A stretch of 64,000 nt of DNA. Source: Lingula anatina (taxonomy: Eukaryota > Brachiopoda > Lingulata > Lingulida > Lingulidae). The DNA lies in assembly GCF_001039355.2 (NCBI RefSeq), contig NW_019775571.1, positions 1 through 64,000 on the forward strand. Reading direction: 5' to 3'. A model generated the notes under the pieces. The model saw nothing but the letters and a program-made list of their open reading frames with translations, had not been told where the DNA came from and searched no databases. Of this stretch, positions 31,098-43,327 are shown in pieces (within the stretch, counting starts at the first letter, position 1; each line of letters starts with the position of its first letter). The translations under genes were made by a program, and so were the position numbers.

Positions 31098-33151
31098 GTA
31101 TGTTGCTCAGAAATTGTCATCAAAATTACCTGTACATTTCGAAGTCACTATCTAATGCGCATTGCTCTTATTAAAATAAAATGATAAATAGAATAATCAA
31201 AATAAATATAGTTAATAAAATGTACATGTTAATCAGATATTAAAATCAATTATGAGCATCACTATCAAACGCCACCCCCTATAAACAAGTTGATCATTAG
31301 TGACAACTGGAACGCCACCATGTGACTTTACATCACTGAAAGCATAAAAGCGCGGGATTTTGAAATTGCGTTCATTCAACGCAAGCAGATCTGGAGCAAC
31401 AGGAAGGATGTCATATACTGCGCCCCGTATCAAGCAAAAAAGGACACAGGAGTCAATTCACATTTCTCCGAATCTTTTCCTCGTCCCAAGTCAACGCTTC
31501 GCTCATCGACGATCACGCAGTTGTCTGGACGGTGGATTCGACGTTTCTCTAAGCTGGCCAGCTAAAACCTTCGCTTCTCTTCACGAGGAATCGTCGCTCA
31601 GGAATCTTCGTAGGATACTCATCGGCTTTCTGCTATTATGGGCTATATTGTTGTAGTGCCACAGCACATATTTTCATGCATTCCAGGTTTCTTCTTATTA
31701 CTTACATAGGTAGGAAAAGTAATTAATCCGTTTTTCTTTCTTTTAACAGAACTCGATTATGACGATTCACGATAGAGCTCCCAATGACATCTGCAAGGGG
31801 AAAAGAGCGACTTCTACACTTCAGCTACTTCGATCAATCCTTGGTGCCAGTGAGTCCTGCCATGGCCTGTCTACGAGGTGGCTGCAGTGGGGCAGCGTCC
31901 AAGGCATATGAGATGGAAACCTCTTAAAGGTAAGCCTGACTGCAGAGTGCTGACATAGGTTAGAAAAGGCATTAATCCGTTTTTCTTTCTGTTAACAGGA
32001 TTTGATTATGGTGATTCTCGAAGGAGCTACCACTGACAACTGCAAAGGGAAGAGGGACATATCTACACTTCAGCTCATTTGATCAATCCTTGGTGCAGCG
32101 AGTCCTGCCATGTTCTGGGTCTACGAGGTGGCTGCAGTAGGGAAGCGTCCAAGGCATATGACAGTGGAACCTCTTAAAGGTAAGCCTGACTGCAGAGTGC
32201 TGACACAGGTTGGAAAAGTCATTAATCCGTTTTTCTTTCTGTTAACAGGATTCGATTATGGTGATTCTCGATGGAGCTACCACTGACAACTGTAAGGGGA
32301 AGAGGGCCACATCTGCACTTCAGCTACTTCGATCAATCCTTGGTGCCAGTGAGTCCTGCCATGGTCTGTCTACGAGGTGGCTGCACTGGGGATGTATCCA
32401 GCTAGTCCTGACATGGTCTGTCTACAAGGTGTCCGCACTGGGGCAGTGTCCAAGGCATATGAGATGGAAACCTCTTAAAGGTAAGCCTGACTGCAGAGTG
32501 CTGACATAGGTTGAAAAAGGCATTAATCCGTTTTTCTTTCTGTTAACAGGATTCGATTATGGTGATTCTCGATGGAGCTACCACTGACAACTGTAAGGGG
32601 AAGAGGGCCACATCTGCACTTCAGCTACTTCGATCAATCCTTGGTGCCAGTGTGTCCTGCCATGGTCTGTCTACGAGGTGGCTGCACTGGGGATGTATCC
32701 AGCTAGTCCTGACATGGTCTGTCTACAAGGTGTCCGCACTGGGGCAGTGTCCAAGGCATATGAGATGGAAACCTCTTAAAGGTAAGCCTGACTGCAGAGT
32801 GCTGACATAGGTTGAAAAAGGCATTAATCCGTTTTTCTTTCTGTTAACAGGATTCGATTATGGTGATTCTCGATGGAGCTACCACTGACAACTGTAAGGG
32901 GAAGAGGGCCACATCTGCACTTCAGCTACTTCGATCAATCCTTGGTGCCAGTGTGTCCTGCCATGGTCTGTCTACGAGGTGGCTGCACTGGGGATGTATC
33001 CAGCTAGTCCTGACATGGTCTGTCTACAAGGTGTCCGCACTGGGGCAGTGTCCAAGGCATATGAGATGGAAACCTCTTAAAGGTAAGCCTGACTGCAGAG
33101 TGCTGACATAGGTTGAAAAAGGCATTAATCCGTTTTTCTTTCTGTTAACAG

Positions 33152-33332
33152 GATTTGATTATGGTGATTCTCGATGGAGCTACCACTGACAACACCAAAG
33201 GGAAGAGGGACACATATACACTTCAGCTCATTCGATCAATCCTTGGTGCAGCGAGTCCTGCCATATTCTGGGTCTACGAGGTGGCTGCAGTTGGGGAGCG
33301 TCCAAGGCATATGACAGTGAAACCTCTTAAAG
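33152..33332 (+). CDS. Array unit 6: the only fully open exon-like unit
   Basis: 181 nt from acceptor AACAG| to donor AAAG|GTAAGC, open in phase 0 and leaving phase 1. Encodes LIMVILDGATTDN, LQLIRSILGAASPAIFWVYE and VAAVGERPRHMTVKPLK. Unit 2 (31999-32179) has the same length and layout but one nonsense codon, so unit 6 best represents the ancestral exon. Whether it is spliced into any transcript is unknown. Confidence 0.35.
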
Positions 33333-33479
33333 GTAAGCCTGACTGCAGAGTGCTGACATAGGTTAGAAAAGGCATTAATCCGTTTTTCTTTCTGTTAACA
33401 GGATTCGATTATGGTGATTCTCGATGGAGCTACCACTGACAACTGCAAGGAGAAGAGGGCCACATCTGCACTTCAGCTA

Positions 33480-33773
33480 CTTCGATCAATCCTTGGTGCC
33501 AGTGAGTCCTGCCATGGTCTGTCTACGAGGTGGCTGCACTGGAGATGTATCCAGCGAGTCCTGCCATGGTTCGTCTACGAAGTGGATGCATTGGGGAAGC
33601 GTTCAGTGAGTCCTGCCATATGGTCTGTCTACGAGGTGGCTGCACTGGGGATGTATCCAGCGAGTCCTACCATGGTCCGTCTACGAGGTGGCTGCATTGG
33701 GAAAGCGTCCAGTGAGTCCTGCCATGGTCTGTTTACGAGGTGGCCGGATTTGGGGAGCATCGACTGAGTCCAG
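33480..33773. repeat. 52 bp minisatellite inside array unit 7
   Basis: About five direct copies of a unit beginning AG[TC]GAGTCCTGCCATGG and containing CTACGAGGTGGCTGCA. Units 3-5 of the array contain two copies each and units 1, 2 and 6 one. The 52 bp period is not a multiple of three, so each added copy shifts the frame. A C run follows at about 33782-33795. Confidence 0.8.
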
Positions 33774-34005
33774 GAGCTACAACCCCCCCCCCCCTCCAAC
33801 CTCACCCTCAGTGTAACGGTTGTGATACTAAAAGGCATTCGTACAGGTGAACTTGTATTTTCATCTGTTTATATTGTTTAGATCGTTAGGCGTTTTCGTG
33901 ATTCATATGCCTTCCTTCATCCCTCTTATTTTCTAGTCACTTTCTTTTTGTAGAATCTAAGCACTCTTCTTAATCATAATGTGGTTTTCTTGTGTTGTAT
34001 TATAG

Positions 34006-34035
34006 AAATAAAATAAAATAAAATAAAATAAAATA
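34006..34035. repeat. (AAATA)n microsatellite
   Basis: About six pentanucleotide units. Confidence 0.9.
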
Positions 34036-34922
34036 ATCACGTAAAGAACCAAAGCATTATGGAATATCAAAATACTTATTAGTGTTAACGGTATGTAAAT
34101 ACCTGTATCATGCATGTTCTTTGTTGCATTAACTGCAAGATATCAATTGCTTTTGATATTTTGTGAACGTGTTACATTTCATTTGTAGGTTACGGAAGGA
34201 CAATTTTCCAAAAATAATGCCCGAACGCAGATAACATCAAACCTAGCCTAAATGTCCAAGATGTGAAACACTATATAGCGCTAGCAACGAGCCTCTGTAG
34301 CACTTTCATTGATGATCGGACGTCCTAGCAGTCTTGGTTTTTAAGGACACGGCTTGCCTGCAAAAATTTTTTAGAGAATGTGGAACGGTAATGAAGAGCT
34401 ATATACTGAATTTAAGAGGAATGCAATCTAATAATGTACTCGAGTCTTTTGGATGTTGAGAATTTTTGCGGTTCATGGGTCACAGATATGAGTTGGGTGT
34501 AATTGTAATTGCATTTAGTAAGTTTTATTTTTTTTTCACTTATGACAGCGAAACGTTTTATTTCAATAGCTTAAGAAAAAAACTGATCGTTCATAATTCC
34601 ATAAGTGATCAATTGAATAAGATGAATTGTGGTTCTGTATGAAAAGCTTGTCTGCCTCTACAGTTATTATAATAATTGTTTAAAAAATAATAAAATTGAA
34701 TATCCAGTTGCTTTATCCACATTCTAAATGCAGATGGTTTTTTGCTCACAAAACATTGGTGTTACCACCACTTATGGTCGGTTGTGTTTATTTCATTCTT
34801 AGTGATGTAGTCATTTTTCAAATTTGTGCTGTTGATGTGGAGTTGTTCGTCAGTATAGCGTTTGAGAAGATCATAATCCGCACACTAATCTCAACTAACC
34901 ATTGCATCTTTGTAAAATCTGA

Positions 34923-35026
34923 CTTCATGTAAATGCTTTTACATGAAGAGGTTTTACATTGACAGCTTGTGCAAAATCTATAATATAATGAAATATATTA
35001 CGTTTGAGAAAATATTTCATTATATT
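34923..35026. repeat. Two adjacent short inverted repeats
   Basis: An 11 bp perfect stem (34923-34933 with 34938-34948, 4 bp loop) is followed by a 15 bp perfect stem (34982-34996 with 35012-35026, 15 bp loop). Both sit immediately before the candidate acceptor at 35035-35036. They are AT-rich, so chance or a small mobile-element remnant are both possible. Confidence 0.6.
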
Positions 35027-35036
35027 TTTTGTACAG

Positions 35037-35232
35037 TCTGCTCCTCGTGAGAGATGGCTGGGTGCACACAGTTATCTCTCAAGATGGAACATCACAAATT
35101 ATTAATATTACTAATATTATGATTTTCTCAAGTGTTATAATTGACAAATATGTCCAATTCATCACATATGCACTTTTTTCTCCGGATCAAAAAATTCGCA
35201 TTGAAATCTACATAGACGGCCATAAAGTGTAG
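35037..35232 (+). CDS. Candidate terminal exon of an unrecognised protein (about 65 codons)
   Basis: Follows a T-rich tract and GTACAG, reads in phase 2 (one leading base), and ends at TAG 35230-35232. Encodes RDGWVHTVISQDGTSQ, then DKYVQFITYALFSPDQ and IRIEIYIDGHKV. Its strand pattern and G-H-K-V ending resemble the end of the exon at 30828-31097. Which upstream exon it joins is unresolved: array units leave phase 1 or 0, not 2. It could be a relic. Confidence 0.35.
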
Positions 35233-36995
35233 TCTAATGTGAGATCTGAAATATTTCAAAGCAAGCTTGCTTTACTCTTATAAGATTAAAATTTGTATCA
35301 TACAGGTAGTTGCGATTGCAGGGCAAAGTTACATTTGAGAAACTTATTTTAAACTGAGTTAGATGTCGGTTTAGTTTTAATCGTTGAGGTGTCTGAGTAA
35401 TAATCATATTACCTGAACTTTTTGATGTTCATCATTAGAAAGAACTATGTTCAAGGTTTGATGATGTTTTAAGTTGTAAAAGGGTAGAATCACTTTATGA
35501 CTTCATCCCCTAGATAAAGTTAAAATTAGCCTCGGTTTAATTGTGTTAAGTCTCTAGTAAATGTCTCAATTGGCTTTAGCATCTCTTTCTGTAGAAATTA
35601 CTTTGGCAAATACTTGTGCTTCATCTTGTGTACCAGTATAGAGTATATAGAGAAAAGTTTGTAGTTACGAGAGAAAGTTTATTCAGCTGCACCACGCTGT
35701 CTAAAACGGGACGATATTATTGAACTGTTAGGCGTCGTGTCAATAAAAGTTATCATGTTATAAAGACTGAAGTATCCGGGCGTGGGCACTTTCCCGGCAT
35801 TCCCCACGAAGGGTTTAGACGGGTTTTTCCCCGCGGGCATCGGGTACCAGCTTCCAGCCACAAGAGCAGCATTATCGGACTGTATGCGTTCTGATGTTAG
35901 ATGATAAAGACGGGAATGGAAATCTTCAAACTTTCAATCATAGTAACATTTATTGATTAATTTCGTTTACGTAATTCATTAATTATTACTAAGGTACTTT
36001 TGATATTGAATGTTGCTGTATATAAATATTGAATAAAATTATATTCTCTAATTTTTCTTTTCGTTAAGAGGGAAGGCTTGTAAGGATGGTAAAATAATCA
36101 CCAGACTTGCGAATTGATTTTAATGGAGTTGCATGCATGTGCACGCGGCTCGTTTAATTATCATTCGAAATTACATTCTATTCTATCGCCCCTCATCAAA
36201 ATTTAAGTTTTGGCGATTTTTGTCACTCCAGCTTCTCCCATAAAACCAGGCAATGCCCAGGTAATAAATTGATATTTTTGGCTCTGGAAATAAAACTGCG
36301 GTGTTGCGGAACTTTTTTTCCCCGGCAATAACTCTAGCCGATACCTAGCCTTTCCCGAGTCGGATTACAGCCCCTAGAAATTACTAGAATTAACTATCTT
36401 ATATAAATAAATCGCGCCGTAGATGTAAGAAGCCGACGCCTCTTTATGTTATTGAACGGGTACGTTAAGGTACTTTTGGCTTGATCTGATATCCTACTTT
36501 TACCAATAAAGTGTATGTAAAACTTCTTTTTTATAATAAGATTTGACACATTTATTGGTTATTTCTCACGTGGGTTCTATACCAAGTCAAAGTCAGAAAA
36601 CTGGCCATTCAGTTCAATTTATTTTAGTAATATAGCATGCGAAGACCCCAACAAGACCCACGTATCGGCTGGTTTATACATGTAGTATAGTAGTATCTGA
36701 TATATAAACACAGGCCATTATGACAGTTTAATACACATGGTTTTATTTCATTTCCATTTGCTTTTTTGTTTATATCTGTATTGCGTCTTAAAGCATTCTT
36801 TTGTCGCAGTTTTGACATTAGACCACATCGTAACAATAACAATGCCGGAGTCTGTCACTTAAAACAGCTGGGTGATTTCTCTCTGAAATGAATGCAAATA
36901 TTAAGTTAGTTGGCACTGTTTTCCAAGGAAAAAAGTTTACACGAGGATAACATGCTAGTTTTATTGCTATGAATTGTCACTTTAACCCTGGATTC

Positions 36996-37038
36996 ATGTG
37001 TGTGTGTGCGTGTGCGTGTGCGTGTGTGTGTGTGTGTG
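36996..37038. repeat. (TG)n microsatellite
   Basis: TG run with CG interruptions. Confidence 0.9.
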
Positions 37039-38791
37039 GATCCTTAACCTGATCATGAGTCGGTCTGAAAAGTTGATATGAGGCCACTTTGTCTTGTCAA
37101 AAGTTCGCTACAAGTTGACGTTGCAGGGACATGCCCTATGTTCTACCGCTGGGGACTGAAGGCCGTTGTTTTCGTGTCTGTTATGTCTGTGACCGGGAAT
37201 GGGCGCATGATGCTTGTTTGCATGGAGGCAGAGTAGCTCTCCCCGCCAGTCATGCATGCAGGGCAAACCGAGGTAAGACAACTGTTCTCATTGGAGACAA
37301 AGACTACACAGTAGACAGCAAGACGCACCGCGGTTCAAGCCCAAAATCATGGGCGTTGATCGAAGCAGTGCCCTTTTTGCAGTATGCTATGTAGGTATGG
37401 ATTTTGCCATAGTCTTCTGCCAAATAAGGGGTACATGTATATCCTAACAAAAATACGATTGGGGTGAATGCTTTATGGAGTGTGTTAGATGAGACCAATT
37501 ACTGACATGTAGGCATGATGAACGACAGACTCGTTCAACTGTACTAACACAATGTGCAATTTACTTCTATTTAATTTCCTGGGGCCTTCATGTCGGATCC
37601 ACAATTGTAAAATCATCTATACAAAAAATAACGAGGCACACGCTGATGGACGAGACAAAAATGGCTCCGGATATGCCTGATAGTTAAATATATTATTTGA
37701 GTGCACTGTGAACAAAGTTTCTGCATCTCTGATATTTACTCTCCTCCCTGTGCTGCTTAGTGGAAACTTCAAAGATTTCATTGGTTTGCAGTGAAACATA
37801 CTCTTTATTGAGATAACTAAGAATAGGGCTTGGTTATTTTGATCATCCAACTGGAAATGTCATTATCTTTGTAAACAATCGTGCACATATCAAATTGTTA
37901 TTTGACCACTCACATTAACATTTCAATAGCACGGTATTTAACCTCCAGTATATGATGCTTTTTTCTTATTAAAATTTCATCAATAGAAAAAGCAATCAAA
38001 GGTGATCTGCATTTTTCATGAAACGTTTTACTTTACATTTACTTGACAGATGTGTTTTGCCTCTTTCGGTCGCTTTGGTTGCATGTAATGTAATTAAACG
38101 TGGTAATTAGCATCACCTTTCTGTGTTTAATTAACTATTAACGCTACGCTGTGACAATTTCACACACGTAACGGCATTAGTTATGTATCAGTAAGAGGTA
38201 AATAATTAAGATCCATGTTGCAAACGGCTATCGTCCTGTATTTATATGTGAACACTCAATTGATCAAGGCTGCAAGATAGATCATTTACGCTGTCATGCA
38301 CATCAAAATTGTTCTTGCTTGTTAAATCATGCTGAACCGGATACAGTCGACCATTTCACGTTACGCTTTCAATAACTGAACCACACTGAAAACTGGGCAC
38401 CGTTACAGTGTAACTACGCTTACGACAAGTTAAACATATACGTATAATATATAAAACCATTTCACACTTCATATGGATATGTTTCTCCATTAAGGTGCTT
38501 TTTCATTGGACATATGACAACCACCATAGTCATGAAAGCACGGGAATCGTCATAGTACCACGACAACAGGATGTGGTTTGCTAAGGTAAGAGGCTTATAT
38601 TTGTAAATTTTTTTTCTCTCATATTCAAAAATTGAATACATCTGTCATAACTTGCAGGGCCATAAGGACGAATATCATCACGAATGAAGGATCGCTCCTG
38701 ATGAGACAATCGACAATTATAACTGTAGAAATCTGATATTATTGTTTCCCTATTCACCCTTCAAAGACTATACGCGTCCACATGAGGAAAA

Positions 38792-38794
<3 letters not shown>

Positions 38795-38858
<64 letters not shown>
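38795..38858. repeat. (AT)n(AG)n microsatellite
   Basis: About 15 AT units then about 17 AG units. Confidence 0.95.
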
Positions 38859-38860
<2 letters not shown>

Positions 38861-40384
38861 AACATTTGTACAGCCAACTTGCAAATGGTTGACCTGCATA
38901 AACTGAAGCACCTCCACATTCTCAAATATATATATTTTTTCAAAGTACCTTTTGATTTCCGCCTGACAACATAAAAGGGATATTTCTAGGAAATTTCAAG
39001 TTTATCAACTTCAGAGGCTTTTGGTAATCAATATTGATCATCAATAAATAGACAATGCATAAGATATCATTTCCTTAAGCCGCCTAAGAGTGTCATTAAT
39101 AAAATTCATATTTCATGTGATCTTTAGATATAAGGCATAAAATATGACACATTTACACTTCAATTAACCATAAATCTTCATGTTAAAAAAACAATAAAAA
39201 AAAACAAAAAACATGTACAATATTTCATCTATTCGGTCTTTTAACAATTTTCCATAAACGTTCTTATTATTTAAAAAGCCTTTCATTGTCGTCCTCAAGA
39301 AGAAAAAGACGCATAACAATACCATTTTCCTACCACAAATGTCCATGGTAATGGGATAGCTAAGAGCTTGTATATTTGCTGGTGCTCTCTTGTTCTAAAT
39401 GAAACTCCATCTATTGTTTCATTTGCTATATTATTTGCTATGAGCATGTGAATTGCACAAGAGAACTCATTAAGAGAGACGATATAGTAAAAAAAACTAA
39501 GGATACAGCCATCTTTTTATCCACCCTCCGTGATTAAAAATTGGAGGAAAACAGAAAAAACAAGAAAGTTAAGATCCTAATATTTTACAAATAATGCATT
39601 CATTTCAACGAAGTTTTCTCTGTACTACTCCATGGTATTGCTTCTGATATATATACGTTTGAACAGTAGCTTTCGTGATATAATTAACAAATTATGTTCC
39701 AAAAACGTAATGCTGTAACAATGCGTTTTAGAATTTCTCTTGTAATGTTTGGGGGAGCTGATCATTTGGCCTTTTCCACACATGGTATTCAACTGTCACT
39801 TTCTTTTTTTCTATATCGCCTACTAGGAACATGTTCCCAAGTCTGTAATATGGTGATTTTACCTTTAACCACCATCCGACCGCTATACACTTTCTATGCT
39901 AGCCCAATAGTGACTTTAGATTGTATTGTACCTAATAGGATAAATTCGATCGAGAATATTTATGAATCCAGACACAAATTGTTCAAAATGTTCTTCTGTG
40001 ACTTTAATTCTATGGAATGTTGTCCCATCCTTATTGGAAATTTAATTATCAACTTTACTGTGTGTGTGCAAGCAGTCTTCAAGGGTACCGTCATCAAAAT
40101 GACAACAATCCCCTTCATTGCATTTTTGTATTGATCGCAGCATAGCTGTTTGGACTTTATTCAGCAAAATATGTTATTTAACGTCAGGCTATAGTATAAA
40201 TCAGTTGTAACGTTTTGACAACAATAGAATTGACAACTCAAATATGGTCCTATGTAAATTGTTATATTGACATGTACTCAAAGAATTTGTTCCAGTGAGA
40301 ACGCTTTCGTTTTTTTAAAAAAGGTTATACTAGCAAATGACGCTCAATTGTCCGGTCGTTATTTTCTCAGTATAACTTATTGTG

Positions 40385-40388
<4 letters not shown>

Positions 40389-40447
<59 letters not shown>
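40389..40447. repeat. (TC)n(AC)n microsatellite
   Basis: About 21 TC units then about 8 AC units. Confidence 0.95.
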
Positions 40448-43275
40448 GTTTTGCATTCTCTCTCTTCTTCTTTATGGTCTCTGTGGCCTTCTTCCCCATG
40501 CCACACAGCAGTGCCTTAATCGACGGTGTTAATCTAGCAAAACGCAGTATACACAAAATAATACTGCTGCTGATATTTATCATGGTGTGAAGCGCCTTAA
40601 TAATGGGCAGTTTCGATAAAAAAACTCATATAAACATAAAGTGCGTTATTTCTACCGGGCCTGCAGGTGTAAATAAACATAAAAATAAAAAAAGAAACAA
40701 ATGCACATGGGTTGATGATAAGCACAGACGTCAGAACGCATTTAGATTATTATTCCGGAAAAGATTATTTGCTTCAACGTAAAGATTTTATGTCTTTGCG
40801 TGTTTAACAGATGTGCTTTTTTATGATTAATCCTAGTTTCCAAATGTCTAAGAAAATTTCTCATTATCATGTTTAAAATTACTGTATTAGGCTGAACTAT
40901 TCTTTAGGCGCATCCTTTGCACGCGAGTAATTTGTCCCGAAACATTTCCAACGTCTTCTGAGGAAATATAAGGTTTCATGATAAAATGATCTAAAATTTT
41001 CCTTCGATTCATGGGGAATGTACACGCTATTACAAAAGAAAAAGACTAGCAATATATTCACTTCAGGTTTTTTATTTAATACCATTGCGTAGACACCTGT
41101 CAGTTCAAGTCATTATTTTAAGATCATTGTTAAATAGATAGTCGGAATGTAGAAAAGCAATGTATGGACAATCATGTATTTAGTTACAGGAAACGTCGAA
41201 CAGCCCCAGGGATGTCACGGTAAAAATTCATGTCCTTCGATGTTGTGGAGATAATGTAATCAGACAGTGGCATTCATTTGTCTGACTGCCTGTCCTTCAG
41301 TCTGTTTCACTGTAGCAGGATAACTAAGAAACAATGGATGCATATGTTAAGAACGTGGCTGGATATCCGTTGAATCTAAAGATAAATGGCTACCCTTTTT
41401 CTTTTCTCTCGGGCCTTACAAATTAAATTATCGTTTGTTATTTCGAGCCGCAAATTTGTGATTGTGATCGTCGAATTAACAACATAAACCGCGATTTCAT
41501 GGTGCCATCGTACAAATTCTTGTTGCAAACACCGCAATATAAACTGGGAACCACAAGTACCCTCATCTTCCCGTTCAAGACAGTCCGTATGTGCCTGAGA
41601 TTATCGAAAGCGCATTAATTATTCTTGTTTTAATAGTTTGCGGTCCATAAAATAAATCCGTATGTAAAGAGCGAGAGTGAGAACTCGGATTAAAGCTGGC
41701 CAAATCGTTCGCAGTTTATATTTTGGTGTTCGTAACAAATTTTTTAACGATCTCACCATAATATAATGGGCACAGGCGTTAGTTCGGCAATCGCAAACCC
41801 GCGACTCAAGATCAAAAAAGGCAATAATCGTTCATGAGGCCTGTTTCTGGCAGAGATTAACTTATTATATTCCAACAGTTATCTGTGACTTAGGCCTAAG
41901 CTATTCTCTGGGGCTTAACATGTCAGATGACGTGAATAGTTAGTATGTCACTCTCATTGTAATCATACCGCATTCTTGTTTATTCACTGGACCATTTGGT
42001 TAGATTTGACAGGTTTGATGTGATTCACTGGAAAAAGCTTTGCGCTTTACATTGCACATAAGGTGCTGCTTTTCAACCATGTAGACCCAGGGGTATTTCA
42101 TGGCACACATTTTCTGAAAAAGAGGTATAATCACTGGAAGTTACTACTAATATTTGCAGTGGGTGGCACAGCATTGCCAAATGTTAAAATCCGAGTGGAA
42201 ACTCTGATGCATCATCTTGAATATTGTCACGTATTAGGATAAAGCTGATTGCTCCTATTTCGACGCAAAAATTGTGTAATGATAATGTATGTGACGATAG
42301 ATCTCTGTTAGGATTTTCATATAAATGAACCCGAAGTAATACCACCATCATATTTTCATCCTGCATAGACCTATATGAGGATGTTTACCTCTAGTTTAGA
42401 ATATAATTGGTCAATAACAAATCAAATGGAGTTTTTATGATAGCCTTGTTGAAATATAGATCGATAAATTGAGGGACTATTGTAATTTCTTTGTGATTAA
42501 AATGAGCGATGCAAAGCATATGTAACTACGCACTTGTCAGTTGCTCTGTTGAATGGTATAAAGATTTAAAAGGTTCTGAGCTACATGAATTAAGTAAGAG
42601 TGCAGAGGCACTTCTTTAACTCCCAAGGTTGGTTTGATTGGCAATAGCGGATCCAGGGGAGAGGCGGGGGGGGGGGGTACAGCGGGCTACGCCCCCTCTC
42701 CTCCCTAAAGATTGCTCGGAAAAATTGTTATCTTTGTGCTCCCTCCTTAGAGACGCCAGGGAGCTGTATACTTATTGCACTTTACAAAAAAAGCCAATCT
42801 CTATAAAACGATTTTGGCAGATGACACTCTGGTGTCTGTTGACCGCGTGCGTTTCACGCTGAGCATTTCCCTGAGGACGTTTGTGCGTCCTTTCTCGAAC
42901 AGTTCACGAGGCAGACCGAGAATTTTGTTCAATTATTTCTAGAACACACCTGCCGCAGATTGACGCAAGTCAAGATAATGTCCCATTGATTCAAAGCTTA
43001 ATAAAAGCACCATGAAGAAATATCCGACCAGCAAAAGGTTTGTTCTCATAAACATTTTATCTCCATCATTTTGACCTCGTTTATTATTTTGCAAGACCTT
43101 AGGCCTAAAATTAAAAAGCCATCAGGTCAGCCCTGTAGAGCGTAAAAACAGGTGCGTGCTGATATAAAAACAAGATGGACTTGTAAAACATGTTTTACCT
43201 TTAGCATCATTTAATCCAAACATTGCAGAAAGTATCTTTTTTAGAGAAAATCATTCGGAAATAAGAAGCATAAAC

Positions 43276-43279
<4 letters not shown>

Positions 43280-43324
<45 letters not shown>
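43280..43324. repeat. (CT)n microsatellite
   Basis: About 22 CT units. Confidence 0.95.

Positions 43325-43327
<3 letters not shown>

Larger units (their letters stand above)
31707..33773 (+). repeat. Seven-unit tandem array of exon-like units with their own splice sites
   Basis: Exon-like segments start at 31750, 31999, 32249, 32550, 32851, 33152 and 33402. All but the last end at a CTTAAAG|GTAAGC donor (31929, 32179, 32480, 32781, 33082, 33332). They are separated by about 70 bp introns ending in a T-rich tract and TAACAG. Units 3-5 are exactly 301 bp apart and almost identical. The shared frame begins [DN]-[SL]-IM-x-I, with LDGATTDN in most units, then LQL-[LI]-RSILGA. Units 2 and 6 (181 nt) keep a downstream frame reading SPA-[MI]-FWVYEVAAVG then RPRHMTV. 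The others shift frame after a one-base difference and run through an expanded 52 bp subrepeat. Unit 2 has an in-frame TGA where unit 6 has CGA. The array may be a real repeated-exon gene or decaying copies of one exon. Confidence 0.75.

Noticed and set aside
31360-31656. 98-codon ORF before the exon array
   Set aside because: No acceptor or donor fits, and the composition is unlike the neighbouring exon-like frames.
37325-37345. GGTTCAAGCCC, like a tRNA B box
   Set aside because: No matching A box or cloverleaf upstream.
39694-40134. 146-codon ORF on the + strand
   Set aside because: Long for chance but AT-rich and Phe/Ile/Leu-rich, without a recognisable domain, splice partner or good start context.
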